Assembly: GCF_014191985.1 (NCBI RefSeq)
Contig: NZ_JACHXI010000008.1
Coordinates: forward strand, 62,001-126,000
Length of the DNA: 64,000 bases
From: Azomonas macrocytogenes
Lineage (GTDB): Bacteria > Pseudomonadota > Gammaproteobacteria > Pseudomonadales > Pseudomonadaceae
Direction of reading: 5' to 3'
Part shown: positions 20,056 through 30,095 of the stretch, piece by piece
Numbering within the stretch: position 1 is the stretch's first letter
Layout of the letters: the number at the start of each line of letters is the position of its first letter
The notes under the pieces: model-generated
Database searches by the model: none
The model's input: only the letters and a program-made list of their open reading frames with translations
Told to the model about the DNA's origin: nothing
Program-made: the position numbers and the translations under genes

Positions 20056-21396
20056 ATGCCCAATACCCAACAGGAACCTCTCGATCTTCTATTGCTGCCG
20101 ACCTGGCTAGTACCAGTGGAGCCCTGCGGCGTAGTGTTGACAGAGCATGCCCTGGGCATCCGGGGCGGACGCATCGCCTTGATTGCGCCGCGGGCCGAGG
20201 CCTTGAAGCACACGGCGAAAGAAACCCGTGAATTGCCGGATATGCTGCTCGCACCCGGCCTGGTCAACGCCCATGGCCATGCGGCAATGACCCTGTTTCG
20301 CGGCTTGGCCGACGACCTGCCGCTGATGACTTGGCTGAAGGAGCATATCTGGCCGGCGGAAGCCAAATGGGTAAACGAGGATTTCATCCGCGCCGGCACC
20401 GACCTGGCCATCGCCGAGCAACTGAAAAACGGCATTACCTGCTTCTCGGACATGTATTTCTTTCCACAGGTAGCCAGCCAGCGCATGCACGAAAGTGGTA
20501 TTCGCGCACAGATCGCTATCCCGATCCTGGACTTTCCCATTCCGGGCGCCCACGACGCCGGCGAAGCTTTGCGCCAGGGGCTGCAGTTACATGACGATTT
20601 GAAGCAGCATCCGCGCCTGAACGTAGCTTTCGGGCCGCACGCCCCTTACACGGTCAGCGACGACAAGCTGGAAAGTATCCGTGTACTGGCCGCCGAAACG
20701 GATGCCGGCATCCACATGCATGTGCATGAAACCGCCTTCGAAGTAGAAGAGGCTGTAAAGCAGCACGGAGAGCGTCCGCTGGCACGATTGGCGCGACTGC
20801 AGTTGCTTGGACCACGCTTTCAGGCCGTACACATGACGCAGATAAACGACGACGATCTTGCCCTGCTGGTCAAACACAACTGCAGCGTGATCCATTGCCC
20901 CGAATCCAATCTGAAACTGGCCAGCGGCTTCTGTCCGGTCGAGCGGCTCTGGCAGGCAGGAGTCAACGTCGCGATCGGGACCGATGGCGCAGCCAGCAAC
21001 AACGATCTGGATCTGCTTGGCGAAACTCGTACCGCAGCATTGTTGGCCAAAGCCGTAGCGGGTTCTGCTACAGCTCTGGACGCTCATCGGGCCTTGCGCA
21101 TGGCCACCCTCAATGGCGCCCGCGCCCTGGGTCTGGACGATTGCATCGGCTCGCTCGAAGTGGGCAAGTCCGCCGACCTGGCAGCCTTCGACCTGTCCGG
21201 CCTGGGCCAACAACCGGTCTACGATCCAGTCTCTCAGCTGATCTATGCCTGTACTCGCGACAGCGTCCGGCATGTCTGGGTCGCCGGCAAGCAACTACTG
21301 GACGCAGGCTGCCTGACTCGCATGGATGAACAGCAACTGAAGGCCTCGGCACGCGAATGGGGAATCAAAATCGCAGCTGCCGATAAAAAATCATAG
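20056..21396 (+). CDS. mtaD: 5'-Methylthioadenosine / S-adenosylhomocysteine deaminase
   Basis: 446 residues, TrzA/MtaD amidohydrolase. Metal-binding motifs are visible: NAHGHAAM (HxH), [22 protein letters not shown] and [12 protein letters not shown]. Together they define the MTA/SAH deaminase subfamily. It deaminates methylthioadenosine to methylthioinosine, which P. aeruginosa then phosphorolyses before MtnA. It is divergent from mtnA across about 190 bases. No strong ribosome-binding site is seen. The ATG at 20056 gives the start seen in close homologues; a GTG at 20044 is possible. Confidence 0.92.
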   Translation: MPNTQQEPLDLLLLPTWLVPVEPCGVVLTEHALGIRGGRIALIAPRAEALKHTAKETRELPDMLLAPGLVNAHGHAAMTLFRGLADDLPLMTWLKEHIWPAEAKWVNEDFIRAGTDLAIAEQLKNGITCFSDMYFFPQVASQRMHESGIRAQIAIPILDFPIPGAHDAGEALRQGLQLHDDLKQHPRLNVAFGPHAPYTVSDDKLESIRVLAAETDAGIHMHVHETAFEVEEAVKQHGERPLARLARLQLLGPRFQAVHMTQINDDDLALLVKHNCSVIHCPESNLKLASGFCPVERLWQAGVNVAIGTDGAASNNDLDLLGETRTAALLAKAVAGSATALDAHRALRMATLNGARALGLDDCIGSLEVGKSADLAAFDLSGLGQQPVYDPVSQLIYACTRDSVRHVWVAGKQLLDAGCLTRMDEQQLKASAREWGIKIAAADKKS

Positions 21397-21517
21397 CGAC
21401 AGGCAGATATTGTTGGAGCACCGGCCGGATACATCTGTCTACCGCTGAAAACCGGTGCTTTCTGTAATTGTCACTCAAACTTGCGCCAATTCAACGCATC
21501 CTCAAACGGACCAGATC

Positions 21518-22216
21518 ATGAGCAACGTCGACCACGCCGAAATCGCCAAATTCGAGGCCCTCGCCCATAAATGGTGGGACCAGGAAAGCGAATTCAGAAC
21601 CCTGCACGAAATCAACCCGTTACGCGTCAACTGGATCGACGAGCATATCGCCCTGGCCGGAAAGAAGGTTCTCGATGTCGGCTGTGGTGGTGGCATTCTC
21701 AGTGAAGCCATGGCTCGGCGTGGTGCCAACGTGACGGGTATCGACATGGGCGAAGCCCCGCTTTCCGTGGCTCGCCTGCACCAACTGGAATCAGGTCTGG
21801 AAGTGGATTATCGTCAGGTTACCGCCGAAGCGCTGGCCGATGAGATGCCAGGCGAGTTCGATGTGGTCACCTGCATGGAAATGCTTGAGCATGTACCTGA
21901 CCCCGCTTCGGTAATCCGTGCCTGCCACAAGCTGACCAAACCCGGTGGCCAGGTATTTTTTTCCACCATCAATCGCAATCCGAAATCCTATTTGTTTGCT
22001 ATCGTCGGCGCCGAGTACATTCTCAAACTGCTCCCACGCGGAACCCATGACTTCAAGAAGTTCATTCGTCCTTCCGAACTCGGCACCTGGTGCCGCGAAT
22101 CCGGCCTGGAGATCAAGAACATTACCGGTCTCACTTACAATCCGCTGACTCGACACTACAAACTGGAAGCGGATGTCGACGTCAACTACATGATCCAGAC
22201 CAGCAAGGAGATCTGA
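21518..22216 (+). CDS. ubiG: Ubiquinone biosynthesis O-methyltransferase
   Basis: 232 residues, class I SAM methyltransferase. The SAM-binding [16 protein letters not shown] is near residue 50, followed by [13 protein letters not shown] and the post-I motif [13 protein letters not shown]. The C-terminal half ([13 protein letters not shown] and [13 protein letters not shown]) is the UbiG signature. It carries out both O-methylations of ubiquinone synthesis at the membrane surface. Its TGA overlaps the ATG of mupP (TGATG). ubiG-mupP-yciK is the standard Pseudomonas order. Confidence 0.95.
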   Translation: MSNVDHAEIAKFEALAHKWWDQESEFRTLHEINPLRVNWIDEHIALAGKKVLDVGCGGGILSEAMARRGANVTGIDMGEAPLSVARLHQLESGLEVDYRQVTAEALADEMPGEFDVVTCMEMLEHVPDPASVIRACHKLTKPGGQVFFSTINRNPKSYLFAIVGAEYILKLLPRGTHDFKKFIRPSELGTWCRESGLEIKNITGLTYNPLTRHYKLEADVDVNYMIQTSKEI

Positions 22217-22887
22217 TGCGTCTGCGCGCAGTTCTTTTTGATATGGACGGTACCCTGCTGGATACCGCTCCGGATTTCGTCGCGGTGATTCAAGCCATGC
22301 GCCAGGCCAGAAACCTTCCAGCGCTGGCCGAGCAGCAGGTCCGCGCCGTGGTATCGGGTGGTGCGCGGGCAATGGTGTTGGGCGCCTTCGATACCGATCC
22401 GCTATCCGCGCAATTCGAGACACTGCGCCTGGAATTCCTTGAGCGCTATTCGCAGCACTGTGCCGTCAAAAGCCGCCTGTTCGAAGGCATGGAGCAACTG
22501 CTGCGGGATATCGAGCACGCCAGCTTGCGCTGGGGTGTCGTGACCAACAAACCTGTCCGCTTTGCCGAACCGATCATGCAACAGCTTGGCCTGGCCTCGC
22601 GCTCGGCAGTCCTGATCTGCCCGGACCATGTGAGTAAGAGCAAACCAGATCCGGAGCCGGTGCTGCTGGCGTGCAGCCAACTTGGCCTGGACCCGGCTAC
22701 GGTCCTGTTCGTCGGTGACGATCTGCGAGATGTCGAATCCGGTCGCGCAGCCGGCTGCAAAACAGCTGCGGTCCGCTATGGCTACATCCACCCGGAGGAC
22801 AACCCCAACCACTGGGGTGCGGACATAGTGGTAGACCACCCCATGCAATTACGCGAAGTGCTTGACCAGGCATTGTGCAGCTGCTGA
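22216..22887 (+). CDS. mupP: N-acetylmuramic acid 6-phosphate phosphatase, HAD family
   Basis: 223 residues of the HAD superfamily, Gph-like. The nucleophile motif [12 protein letters not shown] (D9, D11) opens the protein. The second motif is VVTNKP, the lysine is in KSKPDPEPV, and [11 protein letters not shown] is the metal-binding motif. It was long annotated as phosphoglycolate phosphatase. The homologue between ubiG and yciK in Pseudomonas was shown to be MupP, which dephosphorylates MurNAc-6-phosphate in the fosfomycin-bypassing cell-wall recycling route, and the position here is the same. The function is therefore assigned by synteny. Confidence 0.85.
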   Translation: MRLRAVLFDMDGTLLDTAPDFVAVIQAMRQARNLPALAEQQVRAVVSGGARAMVLGAFDTDPLSAQFETLRLEFLERYSQHCAVKSRLFEGMEQLLRDIEHASLRWGVVTNKPVRFAEPIMQQLGLASRSAVLICPDHVSKSKPDPEPVLLACSQLGLDPATVLFVGDDLRDVESGRAAGCKTAAVRYGYIHPEDNPNHWGADIVVDHPMQLREVLDQALCSC

Positions 22888-22939
22888 AAAAGCTTCAAGC
22901 CCTGACCGGCTTTGCCTGCCAGCTTCAAAAGGAGCCATC

Positions 22940-23680
22940 ATGTTTGACTACACCGCCCCGCCCAACCTTTTGCAGAACCGGATCATCCTGGTCACTGGTG
23001 CTGGACGCGGTATCGGGGCTGCGGCGGCCAAGGCCTATGCCGCCCATGGAGCGACAGTCCTGTTGCTAGGCAAGACCGAAGAAAACCTTAATCGTATTTA
23101 TGACCAGATCGAAGCAGCAGGTTATCCGCAGCCTGCAGTGATTCCTTTCGATCTCGAAACAGCCCGACCAGAGCAATACATCGAATTAGCTGACACGCTG
23201 GGAAAGAACTTCGGTCGACTTGACGGCCTGTTGCACAACGCTTCGATCCTGGGGCCGCGTACCGCATTGGAGCAGGTCAGCGGAGAAAGCTTCATGCAGG
23301 TCATGCAGATCAACGTGAATGCCATGTTCATGCTAACCAGCAACCTGCTGCCCTTGCTGAAGCAGTCTACCGATGCTTCAGTGATTTTTACATCGAGCAG
23401 CGTCGGCCGCAAAGGCCGGGCCTATTGGGGACCTTATGCAGTATCCAAGTTTGCCACTGAAGGCTTGATGCAAACCCTCGCCGACGAAGTCGAAAACGTC
23501 TCGTCCATACGAGCGAACAGCATAAATCCAGGTGCTACCCGTACGCAGATGCGCGCCCAAGCCTATCCTGGCGAAGATCCCGACTCCAAGCCGTGCCCCG
23601 CCGACATCATGCCGGTCTATCTTTATCTGATGGGCTCCGACAGCACAGGTGTTACCGGTCAGGCGCTGAATGCGCAGTAG
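22940..23680 (+). CDS. yciK: Short-chain dehydrogenase YciK
   Basis: 246 residues, classical SDR. The NAD(P)-binding VTGAGRGIG is at 18-26, HNASILGP is the NNAG-type motif, and the catalytic Ser lies in TSSSVGRKG with YAVSK (YxxxK) after it. YciK proteins are conserved in gamma-proteobacteria beside ubiG in Pseudomonas, but their substrate is not established. AAAAGGAGCC precedes the ATG. It is separated from mupP by 52 bases and probably in the same transcript. Confidence 0.9.
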   Translation: MFDYTAPPNLLQNRIILVTGAGRGIGAAAAKAYAAHGATVLLLGKTEENLNRIYDQIEAAGYPQPAVIPFDLETARPEQYIELADTLGKNFGRLDGLLHNASILGPRTALEQVSGESFMQVMQINVNAMFMLTSNLLPLLKQSTDASVIFTSSSVGRKGRAYWGPYAVSKFATEGLMQTLADEVENVSSIRANSINPGATRTQMRAQAYPGEDPDSKPCPADIMPVYLYLMGSDSTGVTGQALNAQ

Positions 23681-23880
23681 GCACTGACAATAGAAAATTG
23701 CCAGCAAACCCATCGAAAAAACAACAGCAAAGTGCCATCATACCGGCAGAGATGCTCTAGCAACAGCATATTCAAAGTCATTGAATCAGTGCAATGCCAT
23801 GATTAAAAAGGACTTTTAAATACATGGCAAAAATCCTGCTTAACACAGGATCAGCATATTCATGTGTTCAAGGAATGGGC

Positions 23881-24816
23881 ATGCAAAAGCTACCGCCAAT
23901 CAGCAATATTATCGATTTCGATACCAGCAGACTCCCACAGCTGGAAGTTACTCGTCAGCGCAACCAGGTGCAGCCGGTCAAGAACAACATAGCGGACCTC
24001 CACCGGCAACTGGTGCTACAACTACAGACCAGCCTGGAAGCCGATCGGCTGTTGAGCATGTTCTTCGATACTGTGCGTGGCTCAATACCTGTGCGCGGAC
24101 TGAATTACCAGCATGCTAGCACTGACCTACATCTGGAACTGGGCGAAAACGCTATCCACTCCATGCACTACCGCCTGAATCACCAGGGAGAAAACCTGGG
24201 GGAGCTGATTCTCCGGTCCGATTGCCATTTCGACGAATCCCAACTCACACAACTGGAAGCGCTGCTACCCTGCCTGTTGTTTCCGCTACGCAATGCCCTG
24301 CTCTACCGTAGCGTGATTCTGGATGCCCTGCGCGATCCGCTGACAGGGGCCGCTAACCGGGTGGCAATGGACCAAACCCTATCCCGCGAGATAGAAATGG
24401 CTCGGCGCCGTGGCGGCCTGCCATTTTCACTACTCATGCTGGATCTAGATCATTTCAAAAGCATTAATGATCGCCATGGCCACCAAGGCGGGGACGAAGT
24501 ACTGAAAGCAGTAGTTGCATGCCTTAAGTTACAGTTGCGCAATATGGATATGTTGTTCCGTTTCGGCGGTGAGGAATTTCTCGTATTACTATCGAATACG
24601 CCGCTCGAAGCAGCCGGGATCGTAGGCAACCGTCTGTGTGAAGCCGTGGAAACACTGCCTTTCGTTTATAAAGGCGAAGCAGTACCGGTTTCCATCAGTA
24701 TCGGATGTGCCACTTACCGTTTTCCGGAAAGTCTGGACGACCTATTGCGTCGTGCTGATGACGCGCTTTATCAAGCCAAGCGCAACGGCCGCAACCAATT
24801 GCGCATGGCGATCTAA
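23881..24816 (+). CDS. GGDEF-domain diguanylate cyclase
   Basis: 311 residues from the ATG at 23881, which follows AAGGA with good spacing; an ATG at 23824, also with AAGGA but at a longer distance, would add 19 residues. The N-terminal half (about 1-160) is an uncharacterised sensory region without membrane segments. The GGDEF domain follows DPLTGAANR, with LDLDHFKSINDRHGHQGGD, the active-site FGGEEF, and RNMD five residues ahead of it, a match to the RxxD inhibitory site. It should therefore make cyclic di-GMP and be product-inhibited. It faces rluB, and the two stop codons abut. Confidence 0.9.
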   Translation: MQKLPPISNIIDFDTSRLPQLEVTRQRNQVQPVKNNIADLHRQLVLQLQTSLEADRLLSMFFDTVRGSIPVRGLNYQHASTDLHLELGENAIHSMHYRLNHQGENLGELILRSDCHFDESQLTQLEALLPCLLFPLRNALLYRSVILDALRDPLTGAANRVAMDQTLSREIEMARRRGGLPFSLLMLDLDHFKSINDRHGHQGGDEVLKAVVACLKLQLRNMDMLFRFGGEEFLVLLSNTPLEAAGIVGNRLCEAVETLPFVYKGEAVPVSISIGCATYRFPESLDDLLRRADDALYQAKRNGRNQLRMAI

Positions 24817-25944
24817 TCAACGATCACGCTTGAAGCCCGGCCGCTGACCATCTCCTGTCGGCAAAGAACGGCGCTTGGCTGGCGCACTGAGCTCTCCAGC
24901 CGGCTTGCGTAACTCGTCCGCTTCCCGTTTTTTTTCTGGTTTGCGCTCCGATTTCGAACGCTCGGCCAAAGGTGCATCTCTACGTTCGCTGGCAGGCCTG
25001 GGCTTACGTATCGGCTTATCGGCAGACTTCGGGTGATTCGTCACATCCGCTTCATGAGCAGGGCGCAAGACACGCTGCCGCTCGCTACGCGGCAATGGTT
25101 TGGCCGCCTTGCGCTGCATGCGGTCCAACTTGTCGCGTATTTTGGTTTTCATCTCGGGAAGCGGAATCGCTGCCAACCCTACTTCCTGGCTCAGGATATC
25201 CACTTCAGCCTGATTCATTTCCCGCCAGCGTCCCATTGGCAGATCCGATGTAAGAAAGACCGGTCCGAAGCGAACGCGCTTCAAGCGGCTGACCACTACA
25301 CCCTGGGACTCCCATAGCCGCCGCACTTCACGATTACGTCCTTCCATCACCACACAGTGAAACCAGTGGTTGAAGCCTTCGCCGCCTGGTGCTACCTGAA
25401 TATCGGTAAAACGTGCCGGACCATCTTCCAGCATGACGCCGGCCTTGAGGCGTTCAAGCATCTCTTCGTCGACTTCGCCACGTACGCGCACCGCATATTC
25501 GCGATCCATCTCGTAGGATGGGTGCATCAAGCGATTGGCCAGTTCGCCGTCGGTAGTAAAGAGCAAAAGCCCTGTCGTGTTGATATCCAGCCGACCAATA
25601 TTGATCCAGCGTCCTTCGCGTGGGTTTGGCAAGCGCTCGAAGATCGTGGGTCGCCCTTCTGGATCATCGCGAGTACAGATTTCACCTTCGGGCTTGTTGT
25701 AGATCAGCACACGGCGCACAATCCTGGCAGCGTCCTCGCGACGAACCAGCTTGTCGTCAACCACGATGGCATCGTCCGGTTCGACACGCTGACCAAGCGT
25801 GGCAACCTTGCCGTTGACCTTGACTCGTCCCTTGGCAATCCAGCCTTCTACGTCGCGTCGCGACCCCATGCCCTGGCGGGCAAGGACTTTCTGTAACTTT
25901 TCGCCGCGCGGCGGCTGTTCCTGGCACTCGGTCGTTTCGGTCAT
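24817..25944 (-). CDS. rluB: 23S rRNA pseudouridine(2605) synthase RluB
   Basis: 375 residues. An S4 RNA-binding domain (KLQKVLARQGMGSRRDVEGW) is followed by the RsuA/RluB catalytic domain with the nucleophile Asp in GRLDINTTGLLLFT and RNREVRRLWESQG. A C-terminal tail of about 110 residues is extremely rich in Lys, Arg, Pro and Glu, typical for Pseudomonas RluB. It modifies U2605 of 23S rRNA. The ATG at 25944 has GGAGGT in front; upstream in-frame codons are not conserved. In P. aeruginosa scpA-scpB lie close to rluB, as I recall; here they are about 10 kb away. Confidence 0.92.
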   Translation of the reverse strand: MTETTECQEQPPRGEKLQKVLARQGMGSRRDVEGWIAKGRVKVNGKVATLGQRVEPDDAIVVDDKLVRREDAARIVRRVLIYNKPEGEICTRDDPEGRPTIFERLPNPREGRWINIGRLDINTTGLLLFTTDGELANRLMHPSYEMDREYAVRVRGEVDEEMLERLKAGVMLEDGPARFTDIQVAPGGEGFNHWFHCVVMEGRNREVRRLWESQGVVVSRLKRVRFGPVFLTSDLPMGRWREMNQAEVDILSQEVGLAAIPLPEMKTKIRDKLDRMQRKAAKPLPRSERQRVLRPAHEADVTNHPKSADKPIRKPRPASERRDAPLAERSKSERKPEKKREADELRKPAGELSAPAKRRSLPTGDGQRPGFKRDR

Positions 25945-26160
25945 ACGGGCACCTCCCGGTGTGCGATTAGGCATGAAAGGGCGCGCATGATACGCCGCCA
26001 ATCAGTGTGACGCACGAAGACAAATCCGGATTTTCAGCAGAAAAAAGCACAATCCATCGGCCAGTCGGCCAGATGATGCTCGACCTGAAGCAGGCTTGCC
26101 CATTCAGGTTTCACGAATGGAGCGATCTTTCGCTCCGCAGCCACGGCAGATGCTCGCGTC

Positions 26161-26874
26161 TTAAGGGCACCAGTAAATTTCCAGTGGATAGTTCAGAAAT
26201 GCCCGGATGGGCATCTGCAAGGGATTAGCCCGCAACGCCTGGTTCAATGCCTTGAGCTTGCCCTGGCCATGAATGGCCAGGCACTGCAAACGTGCCGACG
26301 CCAACAGAGGATAAGTCATGCTGATACGCTGCCGCGGCTCGACAGGTGCCACCATTGGCATGCACAAGTCGGGACAATCAGGATCAAGTGCTTGTTCCAG
26401 AAGAGCATTACCGGGAAAAAGCGAAGCGGTATGACCATCCTCCCCCATACCCAACACCAGCACATCGATGGGGCGCTTGAGCACTGAAACCGCTTGCCCA
26501 GCCTGTTTTGCCGCCGCTTCCAGGCTACTTGCCGGATAATACAGGCTGACGAATTCCGCCTTGGCCGCTTCGTTGCGCAGTAGATGGCGACGCAACAGAT
26601 TTTCGTTACTGTCGTCGTGATCGACTGGTACCCAGCGTTCGTCCACCAGACTGATCTTTACCCTGCTCCAGTCGAGCGGACGGATGGAAAGCGCTTCGAA
26701 AAAAGGCACGGGGCTACGTCCACCGGATACCAGCAGACTGGCAACGCCCTCTGTCTGCACGGCAAAATCCAAGGCTTCAGCCACAGTACTGGCCAAGGCT
26801 TCGGCCAGCCGGCTGGTATCAGCCAGGCTATGAGCCATCACCCCAGTGGGCAGATCCAGATCAGAGATCGCCAT
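26161..26874 (-). CDS. pgl: 6-Phosphogluconolactonase
   Basis: 237 residues, glucosamine-6-phosphate isomerase/6-phosphogluconolactonase fold. LLVSGGRSPVPFFEAL, ISLVDERWVPVDHDDSNE and LVLGMGEDGHTASLFPG are the three family motifs. It hydrolyses 6-phosphogluconolactone to 6-phosphogluconate, the substrate of Edd. The ATG at 26874 lies seven bases after GGAGG; an in-frame GTG further up is less likely. Unusually it is not joined to zwf or eda: upstream there are 261 bases without a supported gene and then glk. Confidence 0.93.
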   Translation of the reverse strand: MAISDLDLPTGVMAHSLADTSRLAEALASTVAEALDFAVQTEGVASLLVSGGRSPVPFFEALSIRPLDWSRVKISLVDERWVPVDHDDSNENLLRRHLLRNEAAKAEFVSLYYPASSLEAAAKQAGQAVSVLKRPIDVLVLGMGEDGHTASLFPGNALLEQALDPDCPDLCMPMVAPVEPRQRISMTYPLLASARLQCLAIHGQGKLKALNQALRANPLQMPIRAFLNYPLEIYWCP

Positions 26875-27135
26875 ACCATGACCTCCCGTCACAAGTAATC
26901 AAAATAATGGAAACCATTGGTCTCCAGGAACCAGTCCGTTCGGGCCGCACAAGGAACCTTCGCATCGGTAGAAATTCGTGGCTAGAAAACTCAGGCGTTC
27001 GAGAAAACATCCACAGACACTCTCACTATCCTTATCGTCTTGCTCATGCAAGAATTTTACTCGATCCAGCCAGAGTGACATCGAAGCGGGATTTCGACCA
27101 CCCGGTAGCGGTACTGTTCCTCAAAGTTTTTGGTT

Positions 27136-28095
27136 TCAGGTATCCATATCCAGTTCCAAAGCCACGCAGGCGCCCTCCAGGCCGGGATATTTAGCCGTCA
27201 CAAGCTGTACGGGAATACCTTCTACGTAAGCAGTCATCTGCCCTTTGTCGTGAAATCCCTGCAGGAAGCCACTGGTCATCAGAAAGTCGGCAAAGCGCGG
27301 CAACATACCGCCAGCCAGGTATACTCCGCCACGGGCACCCAGGGTCAATGCGCTGTCGCCAGCCACTCGTCCGAGCCAAACGCAGAATTGCCCCAATGCC
27401 CCGGCGGCACAGGTATCACCAGCCAACGCGGCCGTGGTCACATCGGCAGGGGTCTGCAAATGCGGCGTAAACCTGTCCAACTCGCAGATAGCCTGATAAA
27501 GCCGCAGCAGGCCCTTGCCGCACAGTACGCTTTCCGCTTCGACATGGCCGATATGCCGATGCAATACCTCCCAAAGTGCCGCCTCGCGAGATGAACCGAT
27601 CGGCAAGGAAACATGACCGCCTTCACCGGGCAAGACGATCCAACCGCCATCAAGCTTGGGCACCAGGCTGGCAACCCCCAGACCAGTGCCCGGACCGATT
27701 ACCAGTCGTGGTCGATCCAACTCCGCCTCGCCCTTGCAGACATCTATCCACTCGCCCTGCTGCAGCCGGGTCATGCCCAGTGCCATGGCAGCGAAATCGT
27801 TGATCAGCAGCAATCGTTTCAGATCCAGCTCCTGCGCGAAGGCCGATCTGCTCAAACGCCAGTGATTATTGGTGAAATGAAATTCATCGCCCTGTACTGG
27901 ACCAGCGCAAGCCAGGCATACCTTCTCCAGGTCTTCGACCAGTAGGTTCTGCTCCTGCAAATAGGCACGAACAGCCTGTACCGGCTCAGGAAAATCGGCC
28001 GTCTGCAATACCTGCACAGCTTCAAGCCCTTGGCCACGCCAAAGCGCCAGGCGAGCGTTGGTACCACCTATATCGCCCACCAGAGAAAATTTCAT
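27136..28095 (-). CDS. glk: Glucokinase
   Basis: 319 residues, bacterial Glk (ROK-like/ASKHA fold). The phosphate-binding [14 protein letters not shown] starts the protein. [19 protein letters not shown] and [13 protein letters not shown] follow, and [14 protein letters not shown] and [16 protein letters not shown] are the other nucleotide- and sugar-binding segments. It phosphorylates glucose with ATP, feeding the Entner-Doudoroff pathway. Its ATG overlaps the edd stop by four bases (ATGA), so the two are coupled. In P. aeruginosa glk is followed by the gltR-gltS regulators; none is seen here. Confidence 0.95.
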   Translation of the reverse strand: MKFSLVGDIGGTNARLALWRGQGLEAVQVLQTADFPEPVQAVRAYLQEQNLLVEDLEKVCLACAGPVQGDEFHFTNNHWRLSRSAFAQELDLKRLLLINDFAAMALGMTRLQQGEWIDVCKGEAELDRPRLVIGPGTGLGVASLVPKLDGGWIVLPGEGGHVSLPIGSSREAALWEVLHRHIGHVEAESVLCGKGLLRLYQAICELDRFTPHLQTPADVTTAALAGDTCAAGALGQFCVWLGRVAGDSALTLGARGGVYLAGGMLPRFADFLMTSGFLQGFHDKGQMTAYVEGIPVQLVTAKYPGLEGACVALELDMDT

Positions 28096-29921
28096 CGCAA
28101 ACTCTCCAGAGACTCGGTGAAGGCACTGGCACCCTGCTCTGCCGTGCTGAATGCGGCACGCATGAAGGCGAACAATTCGCGCCCGCAGCCGATACCGGTT
28201 CCGGCAGGCTGCACGATGGCTTCGCGGCGATCCAGTTCGGCCTGATCGACTTGCAGGATCAGTTCCCCCGTCTGGCCATCGACCCGGATGATGTCGCCAT
28301 CACGAACCTTGGCGATCGGTCCCGCATCGACTGCCTCGGGACAAACATGGATGGCCGCCAGCACCTTGCCCGAAGCGCCAGACATACGCCCGTCGGTCAC
28401 CAAGGCAACCTTGTAACCCCGATCCTGCAACACGCCGAGAAAAGGCGTCAATTTATGCAATTCCGGCATGCCGTTAGCCTTCGGTCCTTGGAAACGCACC
28501 ACGGCGACAAAATCCCTCTCCAGCTTGCCTGCCTTGAAAGCATCGGCCAGTTCGACCTGGTCATGAAAGACCATCGCTGGCGCCTCAACAACCTGGTATT
28601 CGGGAGCCACGGCGGAAACCTTGGCCACGCTGCGGCCCATATTGCCATGCAGCACTCGCAAGCCACCTTCCGGCGAAAAAGGCCGCTCGGCAGGACGCAG
28701 AATGCTTTCGTCCAGGCTGTCGGTCGAAATTTCGCGCCAGGCCAGTTGGCCACCTTCCAGAAAGGGTTCTTGGTAATAGCGATGCAGCCCATGCCCGACT
28801 ACGGTATTCACATCTTCATGCAGCAAACCGGCACCCAGCAGGGTCCGAATCATGAACGGTACGCCACCAGCGGCATGGAAGTGGTTCACGTCGGCCTGAC
28901 CATTGGGGTAGACCTTGGCCAGCGAGGGCACTACTTCAGAGAGATCGGCCATGTCCTGCCAGGTCAGCAGGATACCCGCAGCCCGGGCGAAAGCAGGAAT
29001 ATGCAGGGTATGGTTGGTCGATCCTCCGGTTGCATGCAGGGCCACCACGGAGTTGACGATAGCCTTCTCATCGACGATCCGGCACAACGGCATGTATTCA
29101 CCACCGTGGTGCGTCAGGCGAGTCACCTGGCGGGCCGCCGCGCGGGTCAGTTCGTCACGCAGCGGCGTGTAGGGATTGACGAAAGACGAGCCTGGTAGAT
29201 GCAGCCCCATGATTTCCATCACGACCTGATTGGTATTGGCAGTGCCATAGAAAGTGCAGGTACCGGGACCGTGATAGGACTTCATCTCCGATTCCAGCAA
29301 TTCGTCGCGGCTGACCTTGCCTTCGGCATACAGCTGGCGAACCTTGGCTTTCTCCTTGTTGGAAATGCCCGACTCCATCGGCCCACCGGGAACGAAGACC
29401 GTCGGTAGATGGCCAAAGCGCAGCGCACCGATCATCAACCCCGGCACGATCTTGTCGCAGATCCCCAGATAGAGCGCCGCATCGAACATATTGTGCGACA
29501 AGGCAACAGCCGTACTCATGGCAATGACTTCGCGGCTGGCCAGACTCATTTCCATACCGGGCTCGCCCTGGGTGACCCCATCGCACATGGCCGGGACACC
29601 ACCGGCGAATTGGCCGACCGAGCCAATTTCACGTAGCGCACTCTTGATCATTTCAGGGAAATGCTCGTAGGGCTGGTGCGCGGAAAGCATATCGTTATAG
29701 GCGGAAATGATTCCTACATTGATCTCGTTCATCAAACGCAGGCGCTGCTTGTCCTCGCCAACCGTGCAACCAGCAACACCATGGGCAAAGTTGGCACATT
29801 GCAGCCGGCCGCGCTGGGGGCCGTCGCTGGCAGCCTGATCCATTATTGCCAGATAGCGCGATCGAGTTGCACGGCTACGTTCGATCAACCGTTCGGTGAC
29901 TTCCTGAACTCGCGGATGCAT
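28092..29921 (-). CDS. edd: 6-Phosphogluconate dehydratase
   Basis: 609 residues, IlvD/Edd family. Conserved segments include [20 protein letters not shown], the cluster cysteine in [26 protein letters not shown], and [13 protein letters not shown]. The three conserved cysteines (MCDG, GICD, TCTF) would hold the Fe-S cluster. It dehydrates 6-phosphogluconate to KDPG in the Entner-Doudoroff pathway; the aldolase Eda is not in this window. AGGAG lies upstream of the ATG. The enzyme's cluster is oxygen-labile, which is relevant in a nitrogen-fixing aerobe. Confidence 0.96.
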   Translation of the reverse strand: MHPRVQEVTERLIERSRATRSRYLAIMDQAASDGPQRGRLQCANFAHGVAGCTVGEDKQRLRLMNEINVGIISAYNDMLSAHQPYEHFPEMIKSALREIGSVGQFAGGVPAMCDGVTQGEPGMEMSLASREVIAMSTAVALSHNMFDAALYLGICDKIVPGLMIGALRFGHLPTVFVPGGPMESGISNKEKAKVRQLYAEGKVSRDELLESEMKSYHGPGTCTFYGTANTNQVVMEIMGLHLPGSSFVNPYTPLRDELTRAAARQVTRLTHHGGEYMPLCRIVDEKAIVNSVVALHATGGSTNHTLHIPAFARAAGILLTWQDMADLSEVVPSLAKVYPNGQADVNHFHAAGGVPFMIRTLLGAGLLHEDVNTVVGHGLHRYYQEPFLEGGQLAWREISTDSLDESILRPAERPFSPEGGLRVLHGNMGRSVAKVSAVAPEYQVVEAPAMVFHDQVELADAFKAGKLERDFVAVVRFQGPKANGMPELHKLTPFLGVLQDRGYKVALVTDGRMSGASGKVLAAIHVCPEAVDAGPIAKVRDGDIIRVDGQTGELILQVDQAELDRREAIVQPAGTGIGCGRELFAFMRAAFSTAEQGASAFTESLESLR

Positions 29922-30095
29922 GTGTTTACTCCTGCTGCTTGATCAGTATGGGAATAACCATAATCCCAATTGACAGCAAAGATGACCCGACGCTCGAAAA
30001 AATCGGCAAAAGACAGGGCAATCGACCACAGCCACACGCTAGAAATACCGCTGTTCTGCCTACGCAGGCGAAGTGGAAACCTCGACCAGATGGAT

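Noticed and set aside
26899-27081. 60-codon minus-strand frame between glk and pgl
   Set aside because: No start signal, no recognisable similarity (I considered a zwf remnant and could not support it).
29949-29968. Near-palindrome TGGGAATAACCATAATCCCA upstream of edd as a HexR operator
   Set aside because: It does not resemble the TTGT-N7/8-ACAA HexR pattern and the inner bases do not pair; too weak to call.
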